Numbered from the stretch's first letter, positions 1-12,155 are shown. The stretch: 64,000 nt of DNA from Apiosordaria backusii (GCA_030549205.1 JAUKTV010000012.1:248001-312000); one strand, 5' to 3'. Translations and numbers: made by a program. Notes: generated by a model from the letters alone, not told the origin.

Positions 1-69
1 ACATGCCCTCATCTGACCTCTCGCCCACCATCTCAGTTTCCTTCCTCCCCTTGATCCCAAGCGTCTCCC

Positions 70-330
70 ATGCGCCCGCCCACTTCGTCTGCCATGGAGG
101 AAGACGCTCCGGCAACTGCTTCCCCGCCTTCCAAGCCATCTAGCGCTGTGCCGACAGGACCACCACCCACCAATACAAAGGGACTCCGGTTCTGGCTGGT
201 CTTTGTCGGCCTGTGCCTTGCCGGTTTCCTCGCTGCTATGGACAGCACCATCATCTTCACAGCGCTCCCGACCATCGCAAGCGACCTCGGCGGCTTGGCC
301 GAATATATCTAGCTTGACAATGCGTACGTC
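70..330 (+). pseudogene. MFS transporter, piece 1 of 3 (N-terminus)
   Basis: This piece opens at an ATG and encodes a proline-rich cytosolic head of about 38 residues, then the first membrane segment of a major-facilitator drug transporter with the MDSTIIFTALPTIASDLGG signature typical of the DHA14/DHA1 drug:H+ antiporters. Reading continues through EYI and meets TAG at 310-312, where homologues usually have Trp. TGG to TAG is the G-to-A change that RIP makes on one strand. Downstream, LDNAY is still readable before the sequence collapses into AT-rich DNA. The gene resumes at 1187 and again at 30094. Loss of function is inferred from the stop, the frameshifts and the 28-kb split. The original substrate cannot be told from sequence. 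Confidence 0.85.
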
Positions 331-1186
331 TTTATTAATAGTTATTTACTAGGGCTTTGAACCGTTATCCTAAGCTAACCGTTATATAATATTTATAACC
401 ATTAGCTAATATTTATAATAGTAGTTTAGAATAAAACTATTAGCTATTAAAAAACTGTTATTTTAAAATAAACTATTAATTTTTAAGAACCGTTAAAAGT
501 ATTAAAGAAAGTTTTAATTAGCCAGCTTAATTAAGTTTATAAAAGAGGTCCTTTATATAACGCTGAAAATAAAAAGAATAAAGGTATTTTTAAGTTAATT
601 ATTAAAAGCTTATAGCCTAAGGTATTATAGTCTTATTTAAAACCTAAGATCTAAACTTTTATAAAATAAGCTGTTTTTAATTATTAATATTATTACAATT
701 AACTATATCTATATTTATAATTATACTTATAGTTATATTTTTTTAAGTAAGCTAATCCTTTATATATAGCTTTATTTAAAATTAACTAATAATAATTAAT
801 AAATTACTGATTAATTAATTAATTAATTAATTAATACATATATAGTTAGTAATATAATACTAAGCTATAGTAGTAGTTTTAATAAATAATGGTTTTAATA
901 GTAGGCAATAGTCTTAATACTATATTTAGTAAAAAAGCTTAGATCCTTATTATATTAAAGGAGTTTAAATTTAAATAGAAAGGCTAGCTTTAGAAATCCT
1001 TGTGTATATAAGAAACCTCCTAGTAAGCTTAATTAAGTTAGCTAATTAAAGCCTTCTTTAGCTTATAATGGTTTTTAAGAATCAACGGTTTATTTTAGGA
1101 TAATAGTTCCCTTTAGTAAACTATAGAAGAATTAATAATAATTGGCTGCAGCCAACTGTTAGTTGAGAGAGAAGGAACCAGTAATG
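331..1186. repeat. AT-rich RIP-like block inside the transporter gene
   Basis: About 850 bp of very AT-rich sequence, almost without CA or TG dinucleotides, separates transporter pieces 1 and 2. It sits where an intron could be expected, after the NAY codons. It contains a TTAA microsatellite near 811-836 but no readable protein motif. Likely origins are a RIP-mutated transposon fragment or a RIP-degraded enlarged intron. I could not find convincing terminal repeats or a target-site duplication. Confidence 0.6.
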
Positions 1187-1966
1187 TTTGCATCTACCGC
1201 CATCCAACCCCTGTATGGGCTACTTTCCAACATCTTCGGCCGCCGGTATCCAATGATTGCATCGGTGCTTCTGTTTGTGCTCGGCAGTGGCATCGCCGGT
1301 GGTGCGAACTCGAGCGCCATGTTTATTTCCGACCGTCTTGTTCAGGGACTGGGAGGCGGCGGCACAATCATGCTGATTGACCTCATCCTCTGCGACTTGC
1401 TCCCGCTAAGAGAACGCAGCACATCAGGTATCTCGGAGCGGTCCTCGGTGCGTGTGCCGTGGGGACTCTTATCGGGCCTGTGATGGGAGGTGCCCTTGTC
1501 AGCCGTGCTTCCTGGAGATGGGCCTTTTGGATCAACCTCCCTGTATCGGCCCTGACACTGGCCGTGATGGTGCTGTTCCTCCGCGTCTCCTGGAAGCGAT
1601 CACCCTCATGGATGCACGCCTTGGCCCGCATTGATTACCACGGGAACACGATATTCGTCGGGTCCATCACCTCCATTCTGATCGGGCTTGTTCAGGCCGG
1701 AGTGGTGTATCCTTGGGGTGCATGGCAGACTGTCGTGCCTCTTGTCGTTAGTTTGTTAGATGGCTTGTGTTTTTTGTCCAGCAAGTATACTGCCCGGAGC
1801 CAACCATGCCTCTTCGTCTCTTCGCCCACCGCACCTCGGCCTCTGTGTCCTTGCAAAACTTTATTGTCTCGATGCTTTTACAGTGGTGCGTCTATGTGCT
1901 CCCGCTCTACTTCCAACCACAACTCGCTGCGTCTGCACTGGACTCAGGACTGTAGGTTCTCCTAGT
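1187..1966 (+). pseudogene. MFS transporter, piece 2 of 3 (central helices)
   Basis: Normal-GC sequence resumes with STAIQPLYG and the A-motif region SNIFGRRYPM, then RLVQGLGGGG and, in another frame, GTLIGPVMGG (motif C), RWAFWINLPV, and a third frame VFFVQQVYCPEP to ALDSGL. There are two frameshifts: near 1421-1428, where RERS should run straight into YLGAVLG, and near 1755-1760. A TAG at 1953-1955 stands where CAG is expected, which fits a RIP C-to-T change. After 1966 similarity stops and transposon-derived DNA begins. These are the middle helices of the same transporter as the pieces at 70 and 30094. Confidence 0.85.
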
Positions 1967-3967
1967 CTCAGAGCTCAGACCTCTTTCTTTTTTACCGGCC
2001 GGCCAAGTCTAGGTGGCCCCACAAGCCGCACTAGCCACTTCTATATATAAGTAAGTCCATTTTGGCAACAATGAGAAAAAGGTTTAAGACAGCAATATAC
2101 ATTTTTGGACTTCATAGTCTAAAAAATACTACTTTTTTAACATTCTTACTTAAATATTTTAACATCTAGAATAGCTATAAATATATAAAAAATACGTTAA
2201 AAATAATATAAATAAGAGCTTTTTTTATATATAAATTTTAATTTTTAATAATAAGTGCTTTATTTTTAAGTAAATTTATAGGGGATCTGAATTTATAACC
2301 TAAATCCTTAGAAAAAAGAAGAATTAAAGATTACCTATATTAACTTTATTAAAATTAAGCCTATAAAGTTAAAAAGTATATATTAAAGATAGTCCTTTTA
2401 AAGGCTCTTTTAAGTATATTCTTTTATTAAATTCGGCCTTATATTAGCTGAGTGGTAGTTAAAAAGGTAGTTTTTTAGGTATAGTAAGTATAGAAAGCTA
2501 GCCTTTTATACTACCTTTTTTACTATTATTAACTATAGCTTAGTAAAAATATACCCTAAGGATAGCCTAAAAAAAACGGTTTTTTTAACTCTAATTATAC
2601 TTTAGTAGGCCTTATATTAACTAAATAGTAGTTAAAAACATAATTTATTAGGTATAGTAAGTATAGAAGGCTGGCCTTTTATATCACTTTTTTTACTATT
2701 ATTAGGCCTAATTAGGTGTAATATATATTAAAAGAAAGCCCTGAAGAAGATGGTCTTTTTGATACTAGTTGCACCTTAGTAAGCTTTATATTAGCTAAGT
2801 AGTAGGTATAAGTAGATGTAGTAAGTGTAAGTGGGTAGTGGGAGATCTGGCCTTTTACACCTACTATTTGGTTAATATAAGGCCTATTAAGGTATAACTG
2901 GGATTAAAAAGACAGTCTTTTCTAGGGCTTTCTTCAAATATATATTGCACCTAATTGGGCCCAGTAGTGGTAGAAAAGGTGATATGGAAAGCCAGGTCTC
3001 TTATACCCACTTATATCTACCATACCTACTTATACCTACCATACCTACCTACCTATACCTACTATTTAATTAATATAAGGCTTATTAAGATATAATTAGT
3101 GTTAAAAAGACTGTCTTTTGCAGGGCTTTCTTTCAATATATATTGTACCTAATTGGGCCTAGTAGTAATGGAAAAAGTGGTGTAGTACTAGGCTATGAAG
3201 TCTGAAAAAGTATATTCCTGATTTAGACTAGATTTCGCTGTTCTTGTGGGGTAGGTTCTGATTAGCTGGTTTAGGGGAATATGGAGTAGTGGGGTAAAGG
3301 GTATAAACAGCGTTGAGCTGGTCTGAACACTGAGACTAGGTTCTCCCTATCAGCGCCTTCATGATCCCAGCAGTGCCGTTTAGAGGTAGGAATTAGTCTA
3401 CTAGTATTTAGTATTAGTACTAGGATTACTAGTTTAGTCTAGTACTAGTATGGCCTCTGTACTAGACTAGGCTAGTCTAGTACAATACTAGTACTAGTGG
3501 CTAGTATACTAGTAGTACTAATTATATAAAAGTGAGTATTTTTTATATAATATTTTTTATTATTTTTTTATATATATATAATTATATTAAACTAGTAAGC
3601 TTAGATTTTTAGTTGTTTATTTATTAATAGTTTTGTACTATAGTTTTAAATTTCTAGTATTAATTTTATAAAAAGATAAAAGATAATATATATTTAAATA
3701 ATAGAGAGAAAAATATTAGTATATAGTAGATATTTAAAGTAAAGAAAAAATAATAAAAAATACTAAATATTAAAATTTAAAAATTGCTAAGGTTTAATTA
3801 ATTTAGATTAGTATAAATTAGTACAGATTAGTACAGATTAGTATAGATTAATATAGACTACTATAAACTAGTATAGATTAGTATAAATTAGTATAGACTA
3901 GTATAGACAATTATAAACTAATAAGAATTAATATATATTAATATTAATTAAACTAAACATATATTAT
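1967..3967. repeat. RIP-mutated repeat-rich left flank of the transposon nest
   Basis: No gene is supported. From about 2430 to 2860 a unit of roughly 170 bp containing AGTAAGTATAGAAGGCTGGC-like sequence recurs three times. A module of about 90 bp containing AAGAAAGCCCT and GGTCTTTTT occurs near 2697-2790 and in inverted form near 2876-2960 and 3062-3160. Positions 3395-3520 are rich in CTAG/TACTAG palindromes, with a related direct copy near 29960-30085. From 3800 to 3960 a 10-mer like GTATAGATTA is tandemly repeated. A short CCGGCCGGCCAAGTCT segment near 1996-2012 also occurs in the solo LTR at 10107. Confidence 0.6.
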
Positions 3968-4801
3968 TATTAAACTAGGTCCCTGTGAGGCCTAAGTTTA
4001 CAGTGGGTAGCTGCTATTATACTATGTGGTGGAAGCTTAAGTTGGAAAGCCTACCTGTTAGCTACCCGGCACTTACCCGGCACCTTACTTCACTGCAGGG
4101 CTATTCAAAGGCCTGCATCCCGCTAACCAGTAAGCTAAACTGCCTGTAATTTTATATTCAGGCTACTAAGGCCTACTACTGTAGGCAGTATAAGTGGCCT
4201 GACCCTAACCCTACGTTAACCCGCACTTTAGGTTAGGGGTGCTCGGTTTCGCAGCCCTTTTGTATAGCCGTAAGTCGATTTTTAAAAAGCTATAAACCAC
4301 ACTAACTTAGCTGTCTATAAGACCTATAGTCAACTACTGGACTGGCCAAATTAGCCAAGAATTAATAGGCCTATAGTTAAGTAAGTATATTATTACTATA
4401 CTAAATTATAGGCCTGTAGGCCCTATAGGTCAGAAGTTATAGAGAGCTTAGTAAGTGGTTTATAGGGCTTAGCAAACCTTGGGGTTAACCAAGCCGTACT
4501 CTAGCCTATCTGCCTGCTAGGGTATATAAGGTACCGTATATTAGTCGGTAAGTATATAGTAAAGGTCGAGTATAAACCCTACTATAGAGATTATTACAGT
4601 AGATTTATAAAAGGCTAGTACTATAATATAATTATTTACCTACTATATTTCTATCCTACAGTACCTACAAGGTACTATATTCTAATACCCTAATATTAAA
4701 CTATAAATATTATACATAAGACTTCCGCTATACTATAAGCTAATATATAAGAATTAATTACAGAGCCCTTAGGCCTATAATTAACTATACCTATTACAAT
4801 A
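3968..4801 (+). repeat. 5' LTR of copia element A
   Basis: This is an 834-bp long terminal repeat. It is less mutated than its partner at 19734-20567: stretches such as CCCGGCACTTACCCGGCACC survive here but are C-to-T changed in the 3' copy. It carries a telomere-like CCCTAACCCTA near 4205. Related inverted copies are the LTRs of element B. Confidence 0.9.
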
Positions 4802-6366
4802 GGTTATAAGCCTGGAAAATACTTAACTAAGTTATAGACTTATAAGCTTAGACTTAAAGCCTTCTATAAATAATAGCTTAGACTATTATAAACTATGCTA
4901 TAAGTAGGCTATAAAATCACTGATTTTAAAGCCTACCTATTAAGGTAAGGTTTTAAAGTAAATATTAAGCTTACCTTACCTTATTAGGTTTTTTAAAAGC
5001 CTATAAGGTTTAAATTTACACCTGCTATTAAATTTATTACATTATAAAGTATGTAAAAATTAGGCCTAATAGGGCATTAAAGGCCTATAAATTACAAGCT
5101 TATAAAAGTTAAAAATAGCCTCCTACTTTAACTATAACTAAGTAGGTAGTTCTATAAATCCTAAAAGCAGGTAAAAAAGTAAGAAGGCAAAGTAACTTTC
5201 TTAACTACTACTACTGTTAGTAATTATAGTAATTTACTATATAAAATAAAGCCTATTCTTTAAGGCTTTTAAGCACTATAGACCTAGCCTTCTTACTATA
5301 TAAGTAAACTATAGTTAAAGCCCTAATTAAAAACAGTATTAAACTAAGGTTTTAAAGCCTTATAAAATGCTCTAGCGGTAAATATACTAAGCCCCCTATA
5401 GATTTAAAAATACAAGATACTAAGCCTAAGTAAGGATCTTTTAAAGAAGAAGAATTAGTAGATTCTTACCGTATATAGGCCTTTACTATTTAACTAAAGA
5501 AGTAAAAGGCCTAAATTCAACAGTTATAAGGTACTATAATTAAAGTAGTAAAGTAAATTAAACTCTTAATAGTAGCTTAAAGCACTTTAAATTAGCTTAA
5601 AGCTACTATAACCGCTCTTCTAATAGTAACTAAAGCTATATACTAAAAAGCTATAGTAGCCTACTAATTAAGGCTTAAGGTTAATAGTAATTTTACTAAA
5701 GTCTTTTATACTATTATTGTTATTAAGATAACTAAAAAGGTTTATAAATTCCTTACTAACTAAAGGCTTATAAGCCCTAAGAATTTCGATCTATAAAAAC
5801 AAGGCTTAAATATTATACTATATACTATCGATATAGCTACTTTTATAGAAGATTCTATTATAATAACCTACTAAAGTAATGTTAAATAGGCCTTATTATT
5901 AATATTACTTTAAAATAATATAGCCTTAAGCCCTTAAGCTTTTATTTTATAGCAAATAAGCCCTATTAAAGCCTATAAACTACTTATTTAAAGGTATTCC
6001 TATAGTACTAAATTATAGTAAAAGAACCTCTATAAAAAATACTACTTCTTAAACTTCTACTATTTTACAGACTCTTTAATAGACTTTAACGCTAAATTCT
6101 TTAATATAGTTAGCTAGCTTATATTAACTAGCATTAACCTTTAAACTGTGAATTAAGTAAATCAATACCTATAGGCTTTAGAAAAGAGCTTTTTATAATA
6201 GATTAAAAGATAATAAAGCACTATATAGACTATTAAAGCATTAAGCTAAAATATAAATACTATTAACCTAAGCTTCTTAATAGTAAACCTATTAAAAGAA
6301 TAGTATATTCTAACCTCTATAACCGTTAAAGGCATAGCCTATAAAGGTAAAGAAGGCCTTTATAAA

Positions 6367-7304
6367 TGATAATTATATTATTTCTACGTATTATATAGTG
6401 GTATATCTATATAATACTACTGCTTACGTAATATTTGTCTTTGACAAATATAGTTTTATTTTAATAATAAAACTTCAAATTAGAATATCTATTTACTGGT
6501 TTTAGCTAGTAAATTGGTATTCTAATATATAATACTATATTACGTAAGCAATAGTAATCTTAAATCAAATTCAATTTTGGTTAGGATTTGAAGAAGTTTT
6601 CTTTTATATACCGAAAAGCGGGATATTCGGCCCGGTACGGCTCGGCTAGCCTTTGACAGAGGCTTGGCACGGCTCGGAAGCTAGTCTTCCGGGACGGAAG
6701 CTTCGCCACTGGTATTGTGGTGGGCTTTGTGAGCCATTGAGAGCTATTCAAGCTATTCAACCACCGAAAAGTCCACTGGAAGAAAGAATTACAGTGGAAA
6801 GAAGGACCGAATAGCGGACCGAATAGTGGAATAAAGGAAGGCTTTCAGTGGAAGGATTCGTGTATATATAGGGGTCTTCGCTCCCACCAAGACCTGACCT
6901 GAACCTTCACCTTCAATCACACACATCAATACTTCTTCAATATATTACGTGCCCAACCGACCTACTTACCTACCAATTGACCACTTATCTACCGTACCTA
7001 CCTACCTACTTCGACTATACGATACGTTCAAGTACGTATATTATATATATATATATTTAGTCTTATATACTATTATATATATATATAAATGCCTACTTGT
7101 GACTATTGTAAACCATTTCTTACCGAATTTTAGTACGAATTCAGGGAAAAGAGAAATGATATTACGCCTATTCCCTACACTATTTATATATATTTACACC
7201 CAAACAAAACGAATTTTTACCTTATTTTCGTACCGGATCAGTTTTCTTACGAAATTATTACCCGACTATTTCGAGTCGATAAAACTGGCCTATTACAACT
7301 ATTA
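6367..7304 (+). mobile_element. Solo LTR (938 bp) inserted in copia A
   Basis: The segment begins TGATAATTAT and ends ACTATTA, flanked by ATAAA at 6362-6366 and 7305-7309. Element B has the uninterrupted pre-insertion sequence TTTATAAAGGTACTAAAA, so the borders are well supported. The central part (about 6600-7020) has near-normal GC, with a TATATATA box near 6862 followed by a pyrimidine-rich leader, as in a promoter-bearing LTR. The first 190 bp fold into several hairpins (separate entry). No partner LTR or internal domain is present, so it is a solo LTR or solo-LTR-like remnant. An ATG-initiated open frame at 6949-7305 runs over AT-rich DNA and I do not consider it a gene. Confidence 0.75.
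6415..6556. repeat. Four-arm palindromic (cloverleaf-like) segment in the solo LTR
   Basis: An outer inverted repeat of 20 bp (6415-6434 with 6537-6556, one mismatch, core TGCTTACGTAATAT) encloses three consecutive hairpins. These are ATATTTGTC at 6431-6439 with 6443-6451 (perfect 9 bp, 3-nt loop, overlapping the outer stem by four bases), AGTTTTATT at 6452-6460 with 6466-6474 (perfect 9 bp, 5-nt loop), and 6479-6499 with 6506-6526 (18 of 21 bp, 6-nt loop). The complementarity is read directly. Any function is unknown. Confidence 0.7.
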
Positions 7305-10106
7305 ATAAAAGTATTAAAAAGAAGGTTTTTTTAAATAAAAAGCTTAAAAGTAATAGTAATAGTAGCTTTAATAGCCCTAATAACTTTCCTTAAAAGAAAA
7401 AGAAGAAAGGCTTTAAAAGGCCTAAAGGCTTTAAAGAAAGGCCTAAAGCTAAAGATTTATTTATCTATATAGCAAACTCTTATAATTTAGCTTTAAAGGT
7501 CTTTAAAGACTTTAATAGTAACAATAGTAATAAAGGTATTTATATAATACCTATAAAGCCTACTAAAGACATTAAAAGTATTAAAGGTAAGGCCCTAACA
7601 GTACTTTCTTTAAAAAATACCTTTCTATATAATACTAAATCTACTAACTATATTATTAATAGTTAAAAATAGTTTACTAATTATAAGCTTAATAATAGTT
7701 TATTAAGGACAATTTATATAGAAAAAAGTCCTTTAATACCTAAAGGCTTTAAAACTACTATATTTATAGTACTTTTATAAAAAAAATCCTTTAAATATAC
7801 TAAGCTTAAATTTAAAAATGCTCTATATATTCTTTAGTTTAACATTAACCTTTTTAATAGTATACTATACTATAAAGTTAGTAGTTAGGTTAAAAAGATA
7901 GTACTATATAAGCCTAATAAAGTTCCAATAGCGGTATTCGATTTTAAAGCTTTAGGCCTTTTCTTAAAATTACAAAAGGTAAAGAGGCCTATTATTTACT
8001 ATAATATAAGTTTCAATGTTATTAATTAAAAGTAAAAATTAATAGTAAAGCTTCTTAATAGGCCTTTATTCTAAAAAGATAGCTATTTAAAAGTCGATTT
8101 AAACCTTTAAAAGCCTAATAATAGGCTTATAGAACTAAATAGCGATAGTACTATTAGCTTTAATTTAAACGCTTAAAAGGTAAAGCCCTATAGGCTTAAA
8201 GGGTCTAAGTCTGGCTATAAGGAAAGCTATAGCTAAAGTAAATTTAAAAAAATAAAGCTCCATTAGCCTATAAAAGGCTCTAATAGTTTAAGTAACCCCG
8301 GCTTTAAAAGATTTAATTAAGGTAGACCTATTAAAAAGCTCCGTTAGCCTATAGAAAGCCCTAATAGCTTAAATAACCTCGGCTTACTTAATTAAGAAAA
8401 AGCTTAGAAGGGCTATATACTTAAGAAGGTTATTAAAAATATCCTTAATACTACTATAGACTACTATAGTAAATTACTTTAAATAATACTAAAATAGTAT
8501 ATTAGGTTAGGTTATATAGACCTAACATTACTAAAAAAGACCAGTAAAATTACTACTAGGCTTTTAAATTTAAATTAAATAAAAAAAGTAGATTTTCTAT
8601 ACTCAGCTTATAATAAAGCTAAAGTAATAAAAAGGCTTTAATTTTCTACTATTTTAAACCTTCCGAAAGCCTTAGGTTTTATTAAAGATAATACTTTTAA
8701 AATTAAGCCTATATCCTATAATAGGCTTCCTATAGTATTAATTTTAATAAACTAAAAATCTTAATTTAAGTAAACCTTCTACTTACTAAACATTAAAGGA
8801 CTAACTGTACTAAGTATTATTAAAGGCTTTTTTAAAGGTCTAAAGAATTGCTATAACTAATACCTTATCTGTTTTTACTATAATAGTAAAAAAGAAATTA
8901 ACTATAAATTATAGGCCTAGTTTTTTACTAAAGGCGTTGAATTTTCTACTTTTAAGCTCTATATTTATAAACAAAATAGCCTAATTAAACATTCTATTAA
9001 AGTATTTTTAAACTGGTTATAGACTATAATAGTATTATTACAGCTCCTCCAATACTTATAGTACTATATAATGCCTATAATACTTAAATTAATTAACTAT
9101 ACAATAGTTAATAATAAAGACCTAACTTCTTATTAAACGCTCTATAATAAATTAAAGCCTTCCCTTTTTTATAAACTAAATTTAAGCCGGTTTAAAGCTA
9201 TAGGATCTTCTATAAAGCTTTTTATTTCTATTAAAAAAAGGTCTAAAGCTTTAAAACTATAGGCCTATATAAAGCTTAGTAAACTACTAACTATTTTTAA
9301 AAGTAAGACCTATTAAATATAGATACTAATTAAAAAGGCAATAGTAAAATCTTCCTTTATTAATATAGTAAATAAGCCTACTATAATTTAAAGTATTACT
9401 ACTATTTTAAAAGGGGATTTAAGCCGAAAAGAGGTAAAGCTATTATAATTAGTAAATAAAGATAGCGACCTATACCTTAAATATAACTTAATCGGCTAAC
9501 TAAGTTTGTAAATTAGTTAACAGGCTAATATTAAAAAATTCTCTAATAATAAGCCAATTAATAGGCTTACTATTTAAAAGGCTATAATCGATAATAACCT
9601 AAAGCCTTTTAATAGGCCTATTATAGGCTTTAAAGTCAGCCTAAAACCCCCTATTAAAAACTATTTACTAATGGAAATAAAAGAACTATATTTAAATATA
9701 AATAAAGATATTAAAATAGGCACTAACTAATTTATCAAATTAATATTAATTAAGGTTAAGGCCTATTACTATAAGGTCTTTAAAGGTGCTTTTAATATTA
9801 GTTTATTACTTTAAATACTAAAATAAATGTTAAAAAACCTTAAAAAATCCTATTAACTAAAGGCTATATATAGTAAATTTAAGTAAATAGTTAATTAAAG
9901 AACCTTTAAATTCCTTTCCTAAAGTACTTTTCTTAAAGACTATATACTATTAACTAATAGGTTAATACTATATAAAAAGACCGATAAAGAAAATAGGCTT
10001 TTAAAGTTTAAGGCTAAGCTAGTTATTAAAGGATTTTTATAAAAAGAAAGCCTAGATTTTACAAAAACCTTTATCTCTATTACTATACTATCTATTTAGT
10101 ATATAC

Positions 10107-10784
10107 TGTTGAAATACAGCACTTAGTTGTGGACTTTACAGTGTATTTTGGCCTGTAACCTACAGGGCCAACAACAACCAATGGCTTGGAATCACAGCGC
10201 TCACCAACACTCTGCCACGGCAATCACAGTGGTCTTCGGACCCCTGAAGCAGCCCGAGGCCCCGGGCGGTTAGCGCACTGCAACGGTGAAACGTTAGCGC
10301 CCTGCACCCTATAACGGCTTCCGGCTAGCACACCCAACAGTCAGACTTAGCCGGCCGGCCAAGTCTGCAGCTAGCGGACTCAACAGGCATTCAGGCCCTG
10401 CAGCTAGCGGACTCAATGGACATTCAGGCCCTGCAGCTAGCAGACTCAACGGGCATTCGGGCCCTAAAACGGAGAGAGGTTCGGAGAGCAATACAGGGCC
10501 GAAGACCTATAATAGGTCTTGTCCCTCGCGACTATTCACTGTGATATTTTCCTAGCTAATAAGTCAATTCAATATACTGGTTCACCACATCTTACAGTGC
10601 CTCACAAGCCTATGTTACTGTGTCTACCTTCTATATATTGCAGAGCGTCGCCCCTGTAATCCATATTCCTTCAGTACTCAGCTACTGTCGTATACTGCAG
10701 ACAAAGTCCTCTTCGCTCTCAGTGTTCTGCACCGTTCCCTGCACAGGTCTATACCTATAGGCCTGTGAGACACCTATCTTAACA
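10107..10784 (+). mobile_element. Solo LTR (678 bp) inserted in copia A, not RIP-mutated
   Basis: It starts TGTTGAAATA, ends CTTAACA (canonical TG...CA) and is flanked by TATAC at 10102-10106 and 10785-10789. Element B carries the empty site. GC content is near normal although the flanks are heavily RIP-mutated, so it arrived after RIP of element A. It has a 33-bp unit repeated three times at 10367-10465. It belongs to a different family from the 938-bp solo LTR and from the chromovirus LTR. No internal coding domain is present. Confidence 0.85.
10367..10465 (+). repeat. 33-bp tandem repeat, 3 copies
   Basis: Three consecutive 33-bp units start GCAGCTAGCGGACTCAA at 10367, 10400 and 10433, with a few substitutions each. 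They lie inside the 678-bp solo LTR and probably belong to its U3 region. Confidence 0.9.
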
Positions 10785-12155
10785 TATACTATTAACTATA
10801 GTAGCTTTATTAAATTAGAAAATAGAACAGATCGATTTTATAAAGGCATTTCTTAATAACTATTTAAAAGAAAAGAATTATATAGCTATATTTAAAAGCT
10901 TCTATAAGTTCTATTAAAAAGCAGACTTAACTATTAAAGCCAAACTATATAAATAAAGCTTTAAGCTTAAAACTAATTAAATAATTTACTTCTTTAAAGC
11001 CTTATATAGCCTAAAATAAAGCCTTAAACTTTAATAAACTAAACTTACTAAACTACTAAAAGAAAAAGGTTTTATAGTATTAATTTCTAACTTTACTATT
11101 TTCTATAATCCTAAGGCTAGGATTTTTATAATAACCTACATTAATAATTATTTAATTATAGGCTTTAATAAGGCCTATATTTAATAGCTTAAGAAAAGCT
11201 TAAATAAAGTCTATCCAATAGAAAATAGAAAGCCGGCTTTCTTTTTTTTAAAGGTTTAAATAATAAAGGATAAACGTTGCTTCCTTCTATAGCTTAACTA
11301 AGCTTAATATATATAAAAAGCAATTAAGACCTTTAGCTTTAAAAATAACTATAAAATATTAATTCCCTTATAGTTTAAAATAATAGCTTAATATAAAGAC
11401 CTTAAATTAAGAAAAAGCCCTATAAGTAAATTAGATTATATACTATTTTAATATATAGTAAGTACTATAATATATTTAATAACCTAAATAAAGCTTAATA
11501 TTGCTTTTATAGTATAGTAGCTTTTAAAAAGTATATAATAACCTACTATAATAAATTTAAATGCCGTTAAAAACCTTTTAAAGTATTTAAACAGTATAGA
11601 AAATTTAATAATCGCCTATAGCTATACTATTAAACCTACTAAAAAAGAAAGTACTATAGTACCTATAGGCTTTATAAATTCAGATTTTATAAAGGACTTA
11701 GAAGACTTAAAATCTACCTATAGCTTTATATTTAAAGTAACTAAAGGCCTTATAAACTAAAAATTAAAGAAAGCTAATACTATAAGCCTCTTTACTTTAA
11801 AGGCTAAAACCAATATACTTACTAAAGCTATTTATAAGGCTTTATAGATTAAAAGGGTTTATAAAGAGTTAAAATATACTTTAATAAACTTTACCTTTCT
11901 ATATAGTAACAATATTAGCTTTATAATTACTATCTATAACTTAGCCCTTTATAACCGTATTAAGTATATATTGTTAAAATACTATTAGATTAAAAAGCAA
12001 GTTAAAGTACTATAGATTACTATTAATTACTTAAATATTAAATAAATGCCGGTTTGTCACGACCTTGGACACGGGAGGACGCAGACTTAACAGACGAGCC
12101 AATGGAAAGAGTGTATTACGACGGGAGGGACCCCTGTAGGTAGCCAATCAGAGGA

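Larger units (their letters stand above)
9970..12049 (+). pseudogene. Copia reverse transcriptase-RNase H, RIP-destroyed
   Basis: Translated fragments match the second half of a Ty1/copia polyprotein. They are FKAKLVIKGF with SLDFTKTF (family form KARLVAKGFSQ...GLDY..TF), then after the 678-bp solo-LTR insertion QIDFIKAFLNNYL (family QMDVKTAFLNG), TYINNYLIIG at about 11138 where the YVDD active-site box should be, and LKYLN...GFINSDFIKDLEDLKST of RNase H. The two catalytic aspartates of YVDD read Asn (GAT to AAT), a RIP-type G-to-A change, and many TAA/TAG codons interrupt the frame. The polyprotein cannot be functional. It was part of element A. Confidence 0.8.

Noticed and set aside
811..836. 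TTAA repeat as a piggyBac-type target cluster
   Set aside because: A simple microsatellite without adjacent inverted ends or transposase.
6949..7305. 118-codon open frame in AT-rich DNA
   Set aside because: It lies within the 938-bp solo LTR, is Ile/Tyr-rich from TATATA repeats and ends at the LTR border. No domain.
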